Positions 8,259-16,580 of a stretch of DNA of 36,691 nucleotides are shown here, one piece after another. Within the stretch, counting starts at the first letter, position 1. Every line of letters starts with the position of its first letter. The position numbers were made by a program, and so were the translations under genes. The notes under the pieces were generated by a model. That model had not been told where the DNA came from and did no database searches. It saw only the letters and a program-made list of their open reading frames with translations. The stretch is from NCBI GenBank assembly GCA_017456845.1, contig JAFTIP010000031.1, positions 1-36,691 on the forward strand, written 5' to 3'. The DNA comes from Ruminococcus sp. Its GTDB lineage: Bacteria; Bacillota; Clostridia; Oscillospirales; Acutalibacteraceae.

Positions 8259-9596
8259 ATGCCTACGCAGGTTAATGACAAGCACATTCAGGCTTTCATC
8301 GGTGAAGATGAATATCAGGGCATTGCTGCTCAGGTTAAGTCTGCACACGAAGTACTGCACAGCGGCACAGGACTCGGCAACGATTTTATCGGCTGGCTTA
8401 CATTGCCTACCGACTATGACAAAGACGAGTTTGACCGTATTAAAAAAGCCGCTAAAAAAATCCAGAGCGACACCGAAATTTTCATTGTTATCGGTATCGG
8501 CGGCTCATACTTAGGAGCAAGAGCAGCTATTGAGTTCCTCAAATCTCCTAACTACAACGCTCTTTGTAAGGATACACCTCAGATTTATTATGCAGGTAAT
8601 TCCATCAGCTCCACAGCTTTAGCTGAGCTTTTAGAGCTTTGCGAGGGCAAGGACATTTCTATAAATATGATTTCTAAGTCAGGCACAACTACTGAGCCTG
8701 CTATTGCTTTCAGAGTATTCAGAGAGCTTTTAGAGAAAAAGTACGGCAAGGAAGGTGCAAGAGAGCGTATCTACTGCACAACCGACAAGGCTCGCGGCAC
8801 ATTAAAGCAGCTCGCTGACCGTGAAGGTTACGAGACTTTTGTAGTTCCTGATGACGTAGGCGGCAGATATTCTGTTCTTACAGCTGTTGGTCTTCTTCCC
8901 ATTGCTGTTGCAGGTTGTGATATTGACGCACTTATGCAGGGTGCTAAAAAAGCTCAGGATGAGTTTGATAACCCTGATATGTTCACAAACGACTGCTACA
9001 AGTACGCCGCAATCCGTAACCTTCTTTACCGCAAAGGTATGACTACAGAGGTTTTAGTTGCTTACGAGCCCGGCTTTACTATGATGAACGAGTGGTTCAA
9101 GCAGCTTTACGGCGAGAGCGAGGGTAAGGACCAGAAGGGTATTTTCCCTGCAAGCGTTGTTTTCTCTACAGACCTTCACTCTATGGGTCAGTATATTCAG
9201 GACGGCAGACGCAACCTTTTCGAGACTGTTGTTCAGTTTAACAAATGCAAAAAGGAAATTACCATCGGTTTTGATGAAGATAACGTTGACGGACTCAACT
9301 TCCTTTCAGGCAAAACCATGGATTATGTAAACAAGCGTGCCTTCGAGGGCACAGTGCTTGCTCACAATGATGGCGGCGTTCCCAACATCATTCTTAACGT
9401 AGACTCTATGACCGAAGCAGAGTTAGGTTATCTTATTTACTTCTTCGAGAAGGCTTGTGCAATTTCAGGTTATATTCTCGGTGTAAATCCCTTTAACCAG
9501 CCCGGTGTAGAAAGCTACAAAAAGAATATGTTTGCACTTTTAGGCAAACCCGGATACGAGGAGCAGAAGGCAGAGTTGGAAGCAAGACTCAGATAA
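8259..9596 (+). CDS. pgi: Glucose-6-phosphate isomerase
   Basis: The 445-residue enzyme matches the Clostridia-type Pgi length (about 450). Motifs include [11 protein letters not shown], the phosphate-binding [25 protein letters not shown], the Pgi signature region around [12 protein letters not shown] and the C-terminal [14 protein letters not shown] with the active-site Lys. It interconverts glucose 6-phosphate and fructose 6-phosphate, linking glycolysis to the glycogen genes at 27142-33173. The ATG at 8259 is preceded by AAGGGGGA with 7-base spacing. Codon use is biased, as expected for a highly expressed gene. A small P-loop gene follows 17 bases later. Confidence 0.96.
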   Translation: MPTQVNDKHIQAFIGEDEYQGIAAQVKSAHEVLHSGTGLGNDFIGWLTLPTDYDKDEFDRIKKAAKKIQSDTEIFIVIGIGGSYLGARAAIEFLKSPNYNALCKDTPQIYYAGNSISSTALAELLELCEGKDISINMISKSGTTTEPAIAFRVFRELLEKKYGKEGARERIYCTTDKARGTLKQLADREGYETFVVPDDVGGRYSVLTAVGLLPIAVAGCDIDALMQGAKKAQDEFDNPDMFTNDCYKYAAIRNLLYRKGMTTEVLVAYEPGFTMMNEWFKQLYGESEGKDQKGIFPASVVFSTDLHSMGQYIQDGRRNLFETVVQFNKCKKEITIGFDEDNVDGLNFLSGKTMDYVNKRAFEGTVLAHNDGGVPNIILNVDSMTEAELGYLIYFFEKACAISGYILGVNPFNQPGVESYKKNMFALLGKPGYEEQKAELEARLR

Positions 9597-9613
9597 AAAT
9601 TGGAGGAATTACT

Positions 9614-10030
9614 ATGGTAACACTTATTATCGGCAAAAAAGGTACAGGCAAAACCAAAAAGCTTATTGCACTTGCTAACGAAACAGCAGCAGCTTCCACA
9701 GGTAACGTTGTAGTTCTTGAGAAGGGTGCTAAGCTTACATATGATATTACTCATAAGGCTCGCCTTATTGATACCGACGCTTATGAAATTTCCGGTTACG
9801 ATATGATGTTCGGCTTCCTCAGCGGCATCTGTGCAGGTAACTTTGACGTTTCCGACATTCTTGTTGACTCTACTTTCAAAATCTGCCCCGAGGCTGTAGA
9901 AGGCTTAGAGGAGTTCGTAATTAAGCTTAATAAGCTTGCAGAAGCAAGTGAGACAAAGTTCACACTTCTTATTTCTGCTGCCGAGAGTGAGCTTCCTGAG
10001 GGTCTCAAGGCTGTTTGCCACGAAATTTAA
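9614..10030 (+). CDS. Small P-loop protein of unknown function
   Basis: This 138-residue protein has a textbook Walker A (GKKGTGKT, residues 7-14) and a plausible Walker B (DILVDS, residues 78-83), but it is far shorter than most P-loop ATPases. It starts 17 bases after pgi behind a strong TTGGAGGA site and ends at a terminator, so the two genes form an operon. Its codon bias is as strong as that of pgi, suggesting abundant expression. I cannot name a function. The fold might be a minimal ASCE-type nucleotide-binding domain, and any link with glycolysis is inference from synteny only. Confidence 0.8.
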   Translation: MVTLIIGKKGTGKTKKLIALANETAAASTGNVVVLEKGAKLTYDITHKARLIDTDAYEISGYDMMFGFLSGICAGNFDVSDILVDSTFKICPEAVEGLEEFVIKLNKLAEASETKFTLLISAAESELPEGLKAVCHEI

Positions 10031-10048
10031 TCGAATCCTTAATAACAT

Positions 10049-10087
10049 AAAAGTCTGAGTAACGTTTTCGTCACTCAGACTTTTCTT
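10049..10087 (+). terminator. Terminator of the pgi operon
   Basis: AAAAGTCTGAGT pairs with ACTCAGACTTTT, and an inner ACG/CGT closes a TTTT loop. A T-rich tract follows. Confidence 0.88.
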
Positions 10088-10091
10088 TTGC

Positions 10092-10125
10092 AAAAAAATA
10101 GAGTCGGGAAATTTTATCCCGACTC
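10092..10125 (-). terminator. Terminator of the minus-strand lipoprotein gene
   Basis: On the minus strand GAGTCGGGA pairs with TCCCGACTC around a seven-base loop and is followed by a run of T (10099-10092). Together with the hairpin at 10049-10087 it separates two convergent genes. Confidence 0.85.
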
Positions 10126-10136
10126 CTAAATACTGC

Positions 10137-11108
10137 TTATTTAATTTTAAGAGTAAATGCGTCGCTTTCGTCAATTGTGTCGTAACTCTCGCTGTTGTAA
10201 ATCTTAAGGCTGAATTCAACTTCTTCAATTTCCTTAATCTTGTTTTCAGCAAGATTATCTTCGTAGAAGTAAACGTTTGTGTAGCCCATTTTACCTGCAG
10301 GAACAGATACAGAGCAGTAGGGGTCAAGCATAAATCCGTTTACTGAAACATCCTCTAAGCTTACAGAAATATCTTCTTTAGTCTCGTTAATTACAAATAA
10401 ACGTGTTACGTAATTATAGTAATCATCATCTTCTTTTGTGCACTCCTCGGTGTAAACTGTAACACCGTTTTTGCTGTAAAGCTTGTCGCCCTTAGGTGCT
10501 GGCGCTGTAGCAACGTTTTCGTCCATTACGAGCTTAATCATATCTGTTCTTTCAATGGTGTCGTAGGAGTCTGACTCGTAAATGTGGAAGCTGAACTCAA
10601 TTGTGCCAAGGCTTTCTATGCCACACTCGGTAAGATCGCTATCATAGAAGTACATATCTTCAAAAACCTTTTTGCCTGAGTTAACCTCTGCGTAAAAGTA
10701 GGAGTTAAAAACAATGTTGTTTATACATAATTTTTCAACGCTTACTGTTACGTCTTTGTCTGATTCATTTTCAACAAGCATAGAAAGTGTAGGTCCGTAG
10801 AATTCTTTGTAATAAATTTCATCAACAGTTACTTTTATGCCGTTGTTGTTATAAACAACCTTCTCTGTGATATTGCCGTTAAAGCTAACAGCTGATGTTT
10901 CGTCAGTGTTGTTATCTTCAATGTCAACAATAACGTCGTTATCATCATCGCCAATGTTGATGTCAAGGTCGGTGTCAGAGTCGATGTCGTTTTCCAGATC
11001 GTTGAGTGCGTTGTTAACGATGTCGTTAATGTCACCGGGTGTAGGAACACAAGCGGCAAGAGAAACTGCCATAAGTGCTACCATAAGTAAAGCTAATAGT
11101 TTTTTCAT
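10137..11108 (-). CDS. Lipoprotein with two tandem homologous domains
   Basis: The 323-residue protein starts at the ATG at 11108 (GAGGTATG upstream). A lipoprotein signal peptide, MKKLLALLMVALMAVS, ends in the lipobox LAAC. A low-complexity linker rich in Asp and Asn (about residues 25-65) leads to two repeats of about 110 residues. Both begin with NNGIKVTV or KNGVTVYT, contain a V-N-E-(S/T) strand and end in Y-(E/N)-S-(D/E)-SYDTI followed by a final strand. The protein is probably anchored on the outer face of the membrane. Function is unknown; the beta-rich domains resemble generic extracellular immunoglobulin-like folds. A longer in-frame start at 11201 would lie upstream of the promoter. 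Confidence 0.82.
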   Translation of the reverse strand: MKKLLALLMVALMAVSLAACVPTPGDINDIVNNALNDLENDIDSDTDLDINIGDDDNDVIVDIEDNNTDETSAVSFNGNITEKVVYNNNGIKVTVDEIYYKEFYGPTLSMLVENESDKDVTVSVEKLCINNIVFNSYFYAEVNSGKKVFEDMYFYDSDLTECGIESLGTIEFSFHIYESDSYDTIERTDMIKLVMDENVATAPAPKGDKLYSKNGVTVYTEECTKEDDDYYNYVTRLFVINETKEDISVSLEDVSVNGFMLDPYCSVSVPAGKMGYTNVYFYEDNLAENKIKEIEEVEFSLKIYNSESYDTIDESDAFTLKIK

Positions 11109-11139
11109 AAACTCATACCTCTCATTTAATTTTAACAAA

Positions 11140-11168
11140 AGTATACCATTATATTTATATTGGGTCAA
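11140..11168 (-). promoter_or_regulatory. Sigma-A promoter for the lipoprotein gene
   Basis: On the minus strand TTGACC (11168-11163), 17 bases, TATACT (11145-11140). It is divergent from the promoter at 11255-11283. Confidence 0.85.
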
Positions 11169-11254
11169 TGAAATTAACCCTATTTTGACTGTTTTACTCA
11201 CTTTAAAACGTAAAAAAACATTTTTATTGTTAATAATGTATTCATAATTTCGGA

Positions 11255-11283
11255 TTGACCCTTATGTGTACAGGAGTTATAAT
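11255..11283 (+). promoter_or_regulatory. Sigma-A promoter for the acetyltransferase gene
   Basis: TTGACC (11255-11260), a 17-base spacer and a perfect TATAAT (11278-11283). The predicted start near 11290 supports the ATG at 11311. Confidence 0.88.
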
Positions 11284-11310
11284 ATCCTTAAATTCAGCGA
11301 GGTGATTGTA

Positions 11311-11781
11311 ATGGTAATACGTAAAGCAGAAAGAAAAGATATATATGGATTAATGAATTTGCTTAGTCAGGTGCTTTCTGTCCATGCAGAGATACGCCCT
11401 GATATATTTAAGGCAAACACCACAAAGTATACTGAAGAAGAGCTTTATTATATTGTAACAAATCCTCTTACACCGGTATTTGTGGCCGTAGATGAAAATG
11501 AGCGGGTGCTCGGGCATTGCTTTTGCAAGTTTATTCAGTATTCAAAGGATAACGTACTAACTGATGTTAAGACCCTTTATATCGACGATATTTGTGTTGA
11601 TGAAAACGCAAGAGGTAAGGGCATAGCTAAGTCGCTTTACGGTTTTGCCTCGGACTTTGCCAAAACTGAGAATTGTTACAACATAACTCTTAACGTTTGG
11701 GAAGGTAATGACACGGCGATTAAGTTTTACGAGGCTATGGGGCTAAAAGTTCAGAAAACTACAATGGAAAAAATACTTTGA
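11311..11781 (+). CDS. GNAT family N-acetyltransferase
   Basis: The 156-residue protein begins at the ATG at 11311 behind GAGGTG; the upstream in-frame ATG at 11266 overlaps the promoter. It is a single GNAT fold: an N-terminal VIRKAERKDI strand-helix, then motif A IDDICVDENARGKGIAKSL with the R-G-x-G-x-A acetyl-CoA loop near residues 97-102, and motif B NVWEGNDTAIKFYEAMGL. Such enzymes transfer an acetyl group from acetyl-CoA to an amine. The substrate cannot be predicted. It appears to be a single-gene transcription unit. Confidence 0.9.
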   Translation: MVIRKAERKDIYGLMNLLSQVLSVHAEIRPDIFKANTTKYTEEELYYIVTNPLTPVFVAVDENERVLGHCFCKFIQYSKDNVLTDVKTLYIDDICVDENARGKGIAKSLYGFASDFAKTENCYNITLNVWEGNDTAIKFYEAMGLKVQKTTMEKIL

Positions 11782-11939
11782 TTATAATTTTCTCAGAGAA
11801 AAATAATCCGTTTTTTTGTAAGGATTATATAAAAGAAAAAACGAAAAAAAGAAAATCAATCATCAAATTTTATCTATACAAATAGAAAAAAGTGTGATAA
11901 AATATTAAAGTATTTTAATTTACTAAAGGAGTGCTTCCA

Positions 11940-12623
11940 ATGAAATTAGTTTATCAGGGCAAAACAAAAGATGTTTACTCACTTGAAAACGGCAACGTAA
12001 TGCTTAAGTTCAAGGACGACTGCACAGGCAAAGATGGCGTTTTTGATCCCGGTGAGAATGCTGTAGGTCTTACAATTGACGGTATCGGCAAGGCAAACCT
12101 TGAAACATCCGTTCACTACTTCGAGCTTTTAAAAGAGGCTGGCATCAAAACTCATTACGTTTCTGCTAACCTTGAGGATGCAACTATGGAAGTTCTTCCT
12201 GCTACAGTTTTCGGTCACGGCTTAGAGGTTATCTGCCGTTTAGTTGCAACAGGCAGCTTTATCCGTCGTTATGGCGAGTACATCGAGGACGGCACAGTTC
12301 TTGAGGGCGGCTATGTTGAGTGCACATTCAAAAACGACGCTTTAGGTGATCCCCTCGTTACAGGTGAAGGTCTTGCAGCTCTTGGCGTTATGACTCCCGA
12401 GATGTTCGAGAGCATGAAGGCGCAGACTCTTGCTATTACAAAGATCGTTGCTGACGACCTTAAGACTCTCGGCTTAGACCTTTGGGATATCAAGTTTGAG
12501 TTTGGCTACAACAACGACGAGGTTATCCTTATTGACGAAATCGCTTCCGGTAATATGAGAGTTTACAAGGACGGCAAAATCGTTGACCCCGTTGAGCTCA
12601 CAAAAATCATCAACAACAGATAA
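11940..12623 (+). CDS. purC: Phosphoribosylaminoimidazole-succinocarboxamide synthase, divergent form
   Basis: The 227-residue protein has the SAICAR synthetase signatures: the N-terminal [12 protein letters not shown]-binding strand, [17 protein letters not shown], and DIKFEFG followed by [13 protein letters not shown]. It joins CAIR and aspartate with ATP in purine synthesis. It differs from the classical form in the early loop ([18 protein letters not shown]) and is about ten residues shorter. The ATG at 11940 follows AAAGGAG at good spacing; an in-frame GTG at 11931 is part of that site. No other purine genes are adjacent, and I see no purine riboswitch in the 158 bases upstream. An orphan location and divergent sequence could mean a second copy. 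Confidence 0.9.
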   Translation: MKLVYQGKTKDVYSLENGNVMLKFKDDCTGKDGVFDPGENAVGLTIDGIGKANLETSVHYFELLKEAGIKTHYVSANLEDATMEVLPATVFGHGLEVICRLVATGSFIRRYGEYIEDGTVLEGGYVECTFKNDALGDPLVTGEGLAALGVMTPEMFESMKAQTLAITKIVADDLKTLGLDLWDIKFEFGYNNDEVILIDEIASGNMRVYKDGKIVDPVELTKIINNR

Positions 12624-12638
12624 TCGAATTTTAGCTTT

Positions 12639-12677
12639 AAAGCTCGGGTTTATTACTCGGGCTTTTTGTTTTTTACT
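12639..12677 (+). terminator. Terminator after purC
   Basis: AAAGCTCGGGT pairs with ACTCGGGCTTT (two G-T pairs) around a five-base loop, followed by a T-rich tract. Confidence 0.8.
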
Positions 12678-12769
12678 TTTAAATCAACAAAATTTACGCT
12701 CTGTGTTGTTCAGTTGATTCCGTTTTGTTTTTATAATATAGGTAACAAAATGAAAAGGAGATAATAAGA

Positions 12770-13120
12770 ATGAACACAGACAAAATATTAGCAGAATCAA
12801 TTGCAAAGGAATATGCACCTAAAGAAAGCTCAAAAATTGTTGCACTCAAGAAGCTTGACAATAAGGCTAAGCTTCCTGCAACGATTTTCACTTACACTTG
12901 TGGCGTAGTTTCAGCCCTTGTTTTCGGTACAGGAATGTGCCTTGCAATGCAGGTTATCGGTAACGGTATGTGGGGTGTTATACTTGGCGTCATTGTAGGT
13001 ATTATCGGTCTTATAGGTTGCGGAGTTAATTATCCTGTTTATAAAAAAATGCTTGAAAAAGGCAAATCCAAATATGCATTTGAGATTGTTCAGCTTGCAC
13101 GGGAAATTGCCGACGAATAA
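12770..13120 (+). CDS. Two-helix membrane protein of unknown function
   Basis: The 116-residue protein has a charged N-terminal segment (IAKEYAPKESSKIVALKKLD), two hydrophobic helices at roughly residues 36-60 and 64-88, and a charged C-terminal helix. It starts behind AAGGAGATAATAAG. A TATAAT lies at 12732-12737 without a clear -35. I recall similar proteins in Clostridia carrying the dubious label dihydropteridine reductase, but nothing here supports an enzyme. It is followed after 23 bases by a TetR-type regulator, a common layout in which the regulator controls the membrane protein. Confidence 0.75.
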   Translation: MNTDKILAESIAKEYAPKESSKIVALKKLDNKAKLPATIFTYTCGVVSALVFGTGMCLAMQVIGNGMWGVILGVIVGIIGLIGCGVNYPVYKKMLEKGKSKYAFEIVQLAREIADE

Positions 13121-13143
13121 ATTAGCTGACAAGGAGCAATAAA

Positions 13144-13734
13144 ATGAACAAATCAGAAAGCAAGTATTTTAATACTGCCATAAAAATGGACCTTGCTATT
13201 ATTGCTTTGCTCAAAAAGAAGTCCTTTGATTATATTACTGTAAGCGACATATGCAAAACTGCAGGGGTTAACCGTTCAACTTTTTATCTGCATTACGAAA
13301 CTATTGGTGACTTGCTTGACGAAACGGCAAGGTATTTGCTGAATGATTTTTTAACATATTTTTCTTTGGAAAATCAGGCGGTTGCACACAGGTTGTTGGA
13401 ATGCGAGCTTGATGAACTGGTATTTATTTGCGACAAATATATGTCACCTTATTTATCGTATATTAAAGACCACAGGGAGATTTTTGCAACTGTACTGACT
13501 AATAACAAAACATTTGGTTTCGATGATGTGTATAAGCGAATGTATGAAGGTATATTTAATCCCATTCTATGCAGATTCGATTACCCGGAAAGCGATCGGC
13601 AATATGTGATGATGTATTACCTTAATGGAATTAATGCAATTATTGCTGAATGGCTGAAAAATGATTGCGATAAAACTTTAGAAGAAGTTTCAAGAATAAT
13701 TACTGTTTGTATTTACGGGCTGAAAAGTGATTAA
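13144..13734 (+). CDS. TetR family transcriptional regulator
   Basis: The 196-residue protein has an N-terminal helix-turn-helix, SFDYITVSDICKTAGVNRST followed by FYLHYETIGDLL (about residues 28-58). This is the classic TetR DNA-binding domain ending in FY-x-H/Y-F/Y. The C-terminal ligand domain is all-helical and ends in a segment similar to those of atypical TetR regulators in Firmicutes. The ATG follows AAGGAGC. It is co-transcribed with the membrane protein gene upstream, which is its likeliest target. The ligand is unknown. Confidence 0.88.
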   Translation: MNKSESKYFNTAIKMDLAIIALLKKKSFDYITVSDICKTAGVNRSTFYLHYETIGDLLDETARYLLNDFLTYFSLENQAVAHRLLECELDELVFICDKYMSPYLSYIKDHREIFATVLTNNKTFGFDDVYKRMYEGIFNPILCRFDYPESDRQYVMMYYLNGINAIIAEWLKNDCDKTLEEVSRIITVCIYGLKSD

Positions 13735-13786
13735 GAAATTTCAGATAGCTTGCCTGTGGCAGGTGGTGAAACCTTGCTTAATACTC

Positions 13787-13827
13787 AAAAAAACTCGGTT
13801 GAGAGATTAATCTCAACCGAGTTTTTT
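13787..13827 (+). terminator. Bidirectional terminator between the TetR and malic enzyme genes
   Basis: CTCGGTTGAGA (13794-13804) pairs perfectly with TCTCAACCGAG (13811-13821) around GATTAA. It is flanked by seven A on the left and six T on the right, so it can serve both converging operons. Confidence 0.92.
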
Positions 13828-13832
13828 ATATC

Positions 13833-15005
13833 TTAAATTCTTGCAACACCTGATTTTCTTGCGGCTTCAGCTACTGCTTTTGCCACGGCTTTGCCTACTC
13901 TTTCATCAAATGCCGCGGGCATAATGTGTTCGTCAGAAAGCTCATCTTCAGGCACCAGATCTGCCAGAGCATATGCTGCCGCCAGTTTCATTTCTTCGTT
14001 GATGTCAGAAGCTCTTACATCAAAGGCACCTCGGAAAATACCGGGGAAAGCCAGTACGTTGTTGATCTGATTAGGATAATCTGAGCGTCCTGTAGAGATA
14101 ACCTTGGCTCCGCCTGCTTTTGCCTCATCGGGGAAAATTTCGGGAGTGGGATTTGCACAGGCAAATATGATGGCGTCCTTGTTCATAGTCTCTACCATTT
14201 CTTTTGTTACAATACCAGGGGCGGAAGTGCCGATGAAAACGTCAGCTCCCTTAAGTTTTTCGGCGAGTGTGCCGCCTGTTTGCTCAGGGTTTGTAAGCTC
14301 AGCCATTTCAGCCTGTGCCCAGTTCATACCCTCACAGCCTTTGTAAAGTGCACCCTGCCTGCCGCACATTGTAATGTTTTTAAATCCAACTGCCAGTAGG
14401 AGCTTAACAATGGCAATGCCTGCGGCACCTGCACCAACTGTTACTATTTTAACATTTTCCTTTTTCTTGTTAACAACCTTAAGTGCGTTGAGAAGACCTG
14501 CCAGAATAACTACAGCGGTGCCGTGCTGGTCGTCGTGGAAAATTGGAATGTCGCATTTTTCTTTGAGTTTACGCTCGATTTCAAAGCATCTTGGTGCGGA
14601 AATATCCTCAAGGTTAATTCCTCCGAAGGAAGGTGCAATAAGCTCAACTGCCCTTACAAATTCGTCAACCTCCTGACTTTTAACACAAAGGGGAAAGGCG
14701 TCAACATCACCAAAAGCCTTGAACAATGCACACTTGCCCTCCATAACAGGCATACCTGCCTCAGGGCCGATGTTGCCAAGGCCTAAAACAGCACTGCCGT
14801 CAGTAATAACAGCACAAAGATTGTGGCGGCGGGTCAGCTCGTAGCTTTTGCTTACATCCTTCTGTATCTCAAGGCAAGGTTCAGCCACACCGGGAGTATA
14901 TGCCAGCGACAATTCCTCTTTGTTTGTAACAGGTACAGTTGCCTTAACTTCTATTTTACCTTTCCACTCACCGTGTAGTCTTAAAGATTCTTTTCTATAG
15001 TCCAT
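13833..15005 (-). CDS. Malic enzyme (NAD(P)-dependent, decarboxylating)
   Basis: The 390-residue enzyme is of the short bacterial type. The catalytic Tyr lies in LAYTPGVAEPC, the catalytic Lys in MEGKCALFKAFG, and the metal-binding acidic residues in NLEDISAP and IPIFHDDQHGTA. The cofactor site is IVTVGAGAAGIAIVKLL. It decarboxylates malate to pyruvate; the cofactor preference cannot be read from sequence with confidence. The ATG at 15005 directly follows the TAA of the fumarase beta gene, and its GGGGAGG site lies inside that gene. It is the last gene of a three-gene operon interconverting fumarate, malate and pyruvate. Confidence 0.94.
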   Translation of the reverse strand: MDYRKESLRLHGEWKGKIEVKATVPVTNKEELSLAYTPGVAEPCLEIQKDVSKSYELTRRHNLCAVITDGSAVLGLGNIGPEAGMPVMEGKCALFKAFGDVDAFPLCVKSQEVDEFVRAVELIAPSFGGINLEDISAPRCFEIERKLKEKCDIPIFHDDQHGTAVVILAGLLNALKVVNKKKENVKIVTVGAGAAGIAIVKLLLAVGFKNITMCGRQGALYKGCEGMNWAQAEMAELTNPEQTGGTLAEKLKGADVFIGTSAPGIVTKEMVETMNKDAIIFACANPTPEIFPDEAKAGGAKVISTGRSDYPNQINNVLAFPGIFRGAFDVRASDINEEMKLAAAYALADLVPEDELSDEHIMPAAFDERVGKAVAKAVAEAARKSGVARI

Positions 15006-15572
15006 TTATTTTTCCTCCCCAAGGCTTTCTAAATATGCCTCTCTGCCTGTTTTGTACAGGTTGTTTCCTTCACTGTCGATTACCACCACAACAGGGAAAT
15101 CTTCGACCTCTAATCTGTGAATCGCCTCTGTGCCTAAATCTTCGTAGGCAACAACCTCACATTTTTTAATGCATTTTGAAAGAAGTGCACCGCAACCGCC
15201 GATAGCACCAAAGTAAACGGCACCATAGGCTTTCATAGCTTTAATTACTTCATCACTTCTTGTGCCTTTGCCTATCATTCCTGTTTGTCCTAAGGCAATA
15301 AGAGACGGACTGTAGGCGTCCATTCTGTAAGATGTGGTAGGCCCTGCCGAGCCGATTGCTTCGCCCTCCCTTTTAGGGGTAGGTCCCACAAAATAGAAGG
15401 TACTGTTTTTAATATTAACGGGCAGTTCTTTGCCTTCTTTAATAAGTTCAAAAAGCCTTTTGTGTGCGGCGTCTCTGCCTGTAAACATAACACCTGAGAG
15501 TAAGCAACTGTCGCCGGCTTTAAGGGCTTTGACTTTATCCTGAGTAAGAGGTAATTCAATTTTGATTTCCAT
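15006..15572 (-). CDS. Fumarate hydratase, class I, beta subunit
   Basis: The 188-residue protein corresponds to the C-terminal (beta) domain of class I fumarases. Motifs include GPTTSYRMDAYSP, TGMIGKGTRS, YFGAIGGCGALLSKCIK and EDLGTEAIHRLEVEDFPVVV. With the alpha subunit it reversibly hydrates fumarate to malate. The ATG at 15572 lies 1 base after the alpha stop, with AAGGAGGT inside the end of the alpha gene. Tartrate dehydratase beta is a relative, but coupling with malic enzyme favours fumarase. Confidence 0.92.
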   Translation of the reverse strand: MEIKIELPLTQDKVKALKAGDSCLLSGVMFTGRDAAHKRLFELIKEGKELPVNIKNSTFYFVGPTPKREGEAIGSAGPTTSYRMDAYSPSLIALGQTGMIGKGTRSDEVIKAMKAYGAVYFGAIGGCGALLSKCIKKCEVVAYEDLGTEAIHRLEVEDFPVVVVIDSEGNNLYKTGREAYLESLGEEK

Positions 15573-15573
15573 T

Positions 15574-16413
15574 TCAGATTACCTCCTTAACATGGCGGGT
15601 TACGTGGCAGTTGATGTTAACTGCCACAGGTAAACCTGCAATATGGGTTGGCATGGTTTCAATGTTAACTGCTAAAGCGGTGGTTTTACCGCCAAAGCCT
15701 TGCGGACCAATTCCCAAAGCATTGATTTTTGTGAGTAAAGTATCCTCAAGCTCTGCATAATAGGGAATGGGGTTTGCGCTGTCAGCATCTCGGAGCAAAG
15801 CTTTCTTGGCAAGGTATGCACATTTATCAAAGGTGCCGCCAATGCCTACGCCCACAACAATGGGTGGGCAAGGGTTTGAACCTGCTTTTTCTACAGTTTC
15901 TACCACAAAGTCAATAACGCCTTTTACTCCGTCAGAAGGCTTGAGCATTTTAATTCTGCTCATATTCTCACTGCCAAAGCCTTTTGGGGCGAGAGTAATC
16001 TCAATTTTGTCGCCCTCAACAATATCATAGTAAATCATTGCAGGGGTGTTATCGTTTGTGTTAACCCTTTCCAAAGGGTCGCTGACAATGCTTTTTCTTA
16101 AAAAGCCGTCGCGGTATCCCTGACGCACGCCTTCGTTGATAGCCTCGGTAAGATTGCCGTTAATATGTACATCCTGACCGATGTTAACAAAAATACAGGC
16201 AGCACCTGTGTCCTGACAAATTGGCTTGGTTTCCTTTTCTGCAATGTTATAATTCTCTATGATTTTATCAAGTATTCCCTGAGCAGTAGGAAAGGTTTCA
16301 GCCTCACGGCTTTTTTCTATGCAAGTCTTCATATCAATTGGCAACTTGCAATTTGCCTCAATGCAAAGTCTTTTTATGGTTTCGGTAATTCTATTAGTTG
16401 ATATTTCCCTCAT
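15574..16413 (-). CDS. Fumarate hydratase, class I, alpha subunit (4Fe-4S)
   Basis: This 279-residue protein is the catalytic iron-sulfur subunit of a two-subunit class I fumarase. Candidate cluster ligands are the cysteines in PICQDTGAACIF (about residue 64), in GSNPCPPIVVGVGIGGTFDKC and in NINCHVTRH near the C-terminus. The cluster is oxygen-sensitive, fitting an anaerobe. It is first in the operon, with CGGAG before the ATG and an extended -10 promoter upstream. Confidence 0.93.
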   Translation of the reverse strand: MREISTNRITETIKRLCIEANCKLPIDMKTCIEKSREAETFPTAQGILDKIIENYNIAEKETKPICQDTGAACIFVNIGQDVHINGNLTEAINEGVRQGYRDGFLRKSIVSDPLERVNTNDNTPAMIYYDIVEGDKIEITLAPKGFGSENMSRIKMLKPSDGVKGVIDFVVETVEKAGSNPCPPIVVGVGIGGTFDKCAYLAKKALLRDADSANPIPYYAELEDTLLTKINALGIGPQGFGGKTTALAVNIETMPTHIAGLPVAVNINCHVTRHVKEVI

Positions 16414-16442
16414 AATTTACTCCGAAAATAATTTATTTAATA

Positions 16443-16451
16443 ATTATAGCA
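16443..16451 (-). promoter_or_regulatory. Extended -10 promoter for the fumarase-malic enzyme operon
   Basis: On the minus strand TGCTATAAT is a perfect extended -10 (TGnTATAAT). No good -35 lies 17 bases upstream. The predicted start is about 20-25 bases before the start codon at 16413. Confidence 0.6.
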
Positions 16452-16514
16452 CACATAAGCCCAAAATCCTATAATAAAATTTAATTCTTTTACAAATTCT
16501 CCTTAAAAATCCTA

Positions 16515-16543
16515 TTGCTTTTGTGTTTGCGATGTGGTATAAT
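16515..16543 (+). promoter_or_regulatory. Sigma-A promoter for the SRP RNA
   Basis: TTGCTT (16515-16520), a 17-base spacer and a perfect TATAAT (16538-16543). Transcription would start near 16550, leaving a leader of about 30 bases before the base-paired end of the RNA; the leader contains GATTTG/CAAATC (16550-16574), a small hairpin. Confidence 0.82.
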
Positions 16544-16580
16544 AACTAAGATTTGAAACGCAATATATCAAATCCGCATA

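Noticed and set aside
11788-11828. Inverted repeats after the acetyltransferase gene as a terminator
   Set aside because: TTTTCT/AGAAAA has a three-base loop and is all A/T-rich, and ATAATCC/GGATTAT has a 12-base loop with no T-run afterwards; neither is convincing.
13735-13786. Possible small RNA or operator in the short spacer after the TetR gene
   Set aside because: Only a short GCCTG-x-CAGG palindrome is visible; no promoter or other support.
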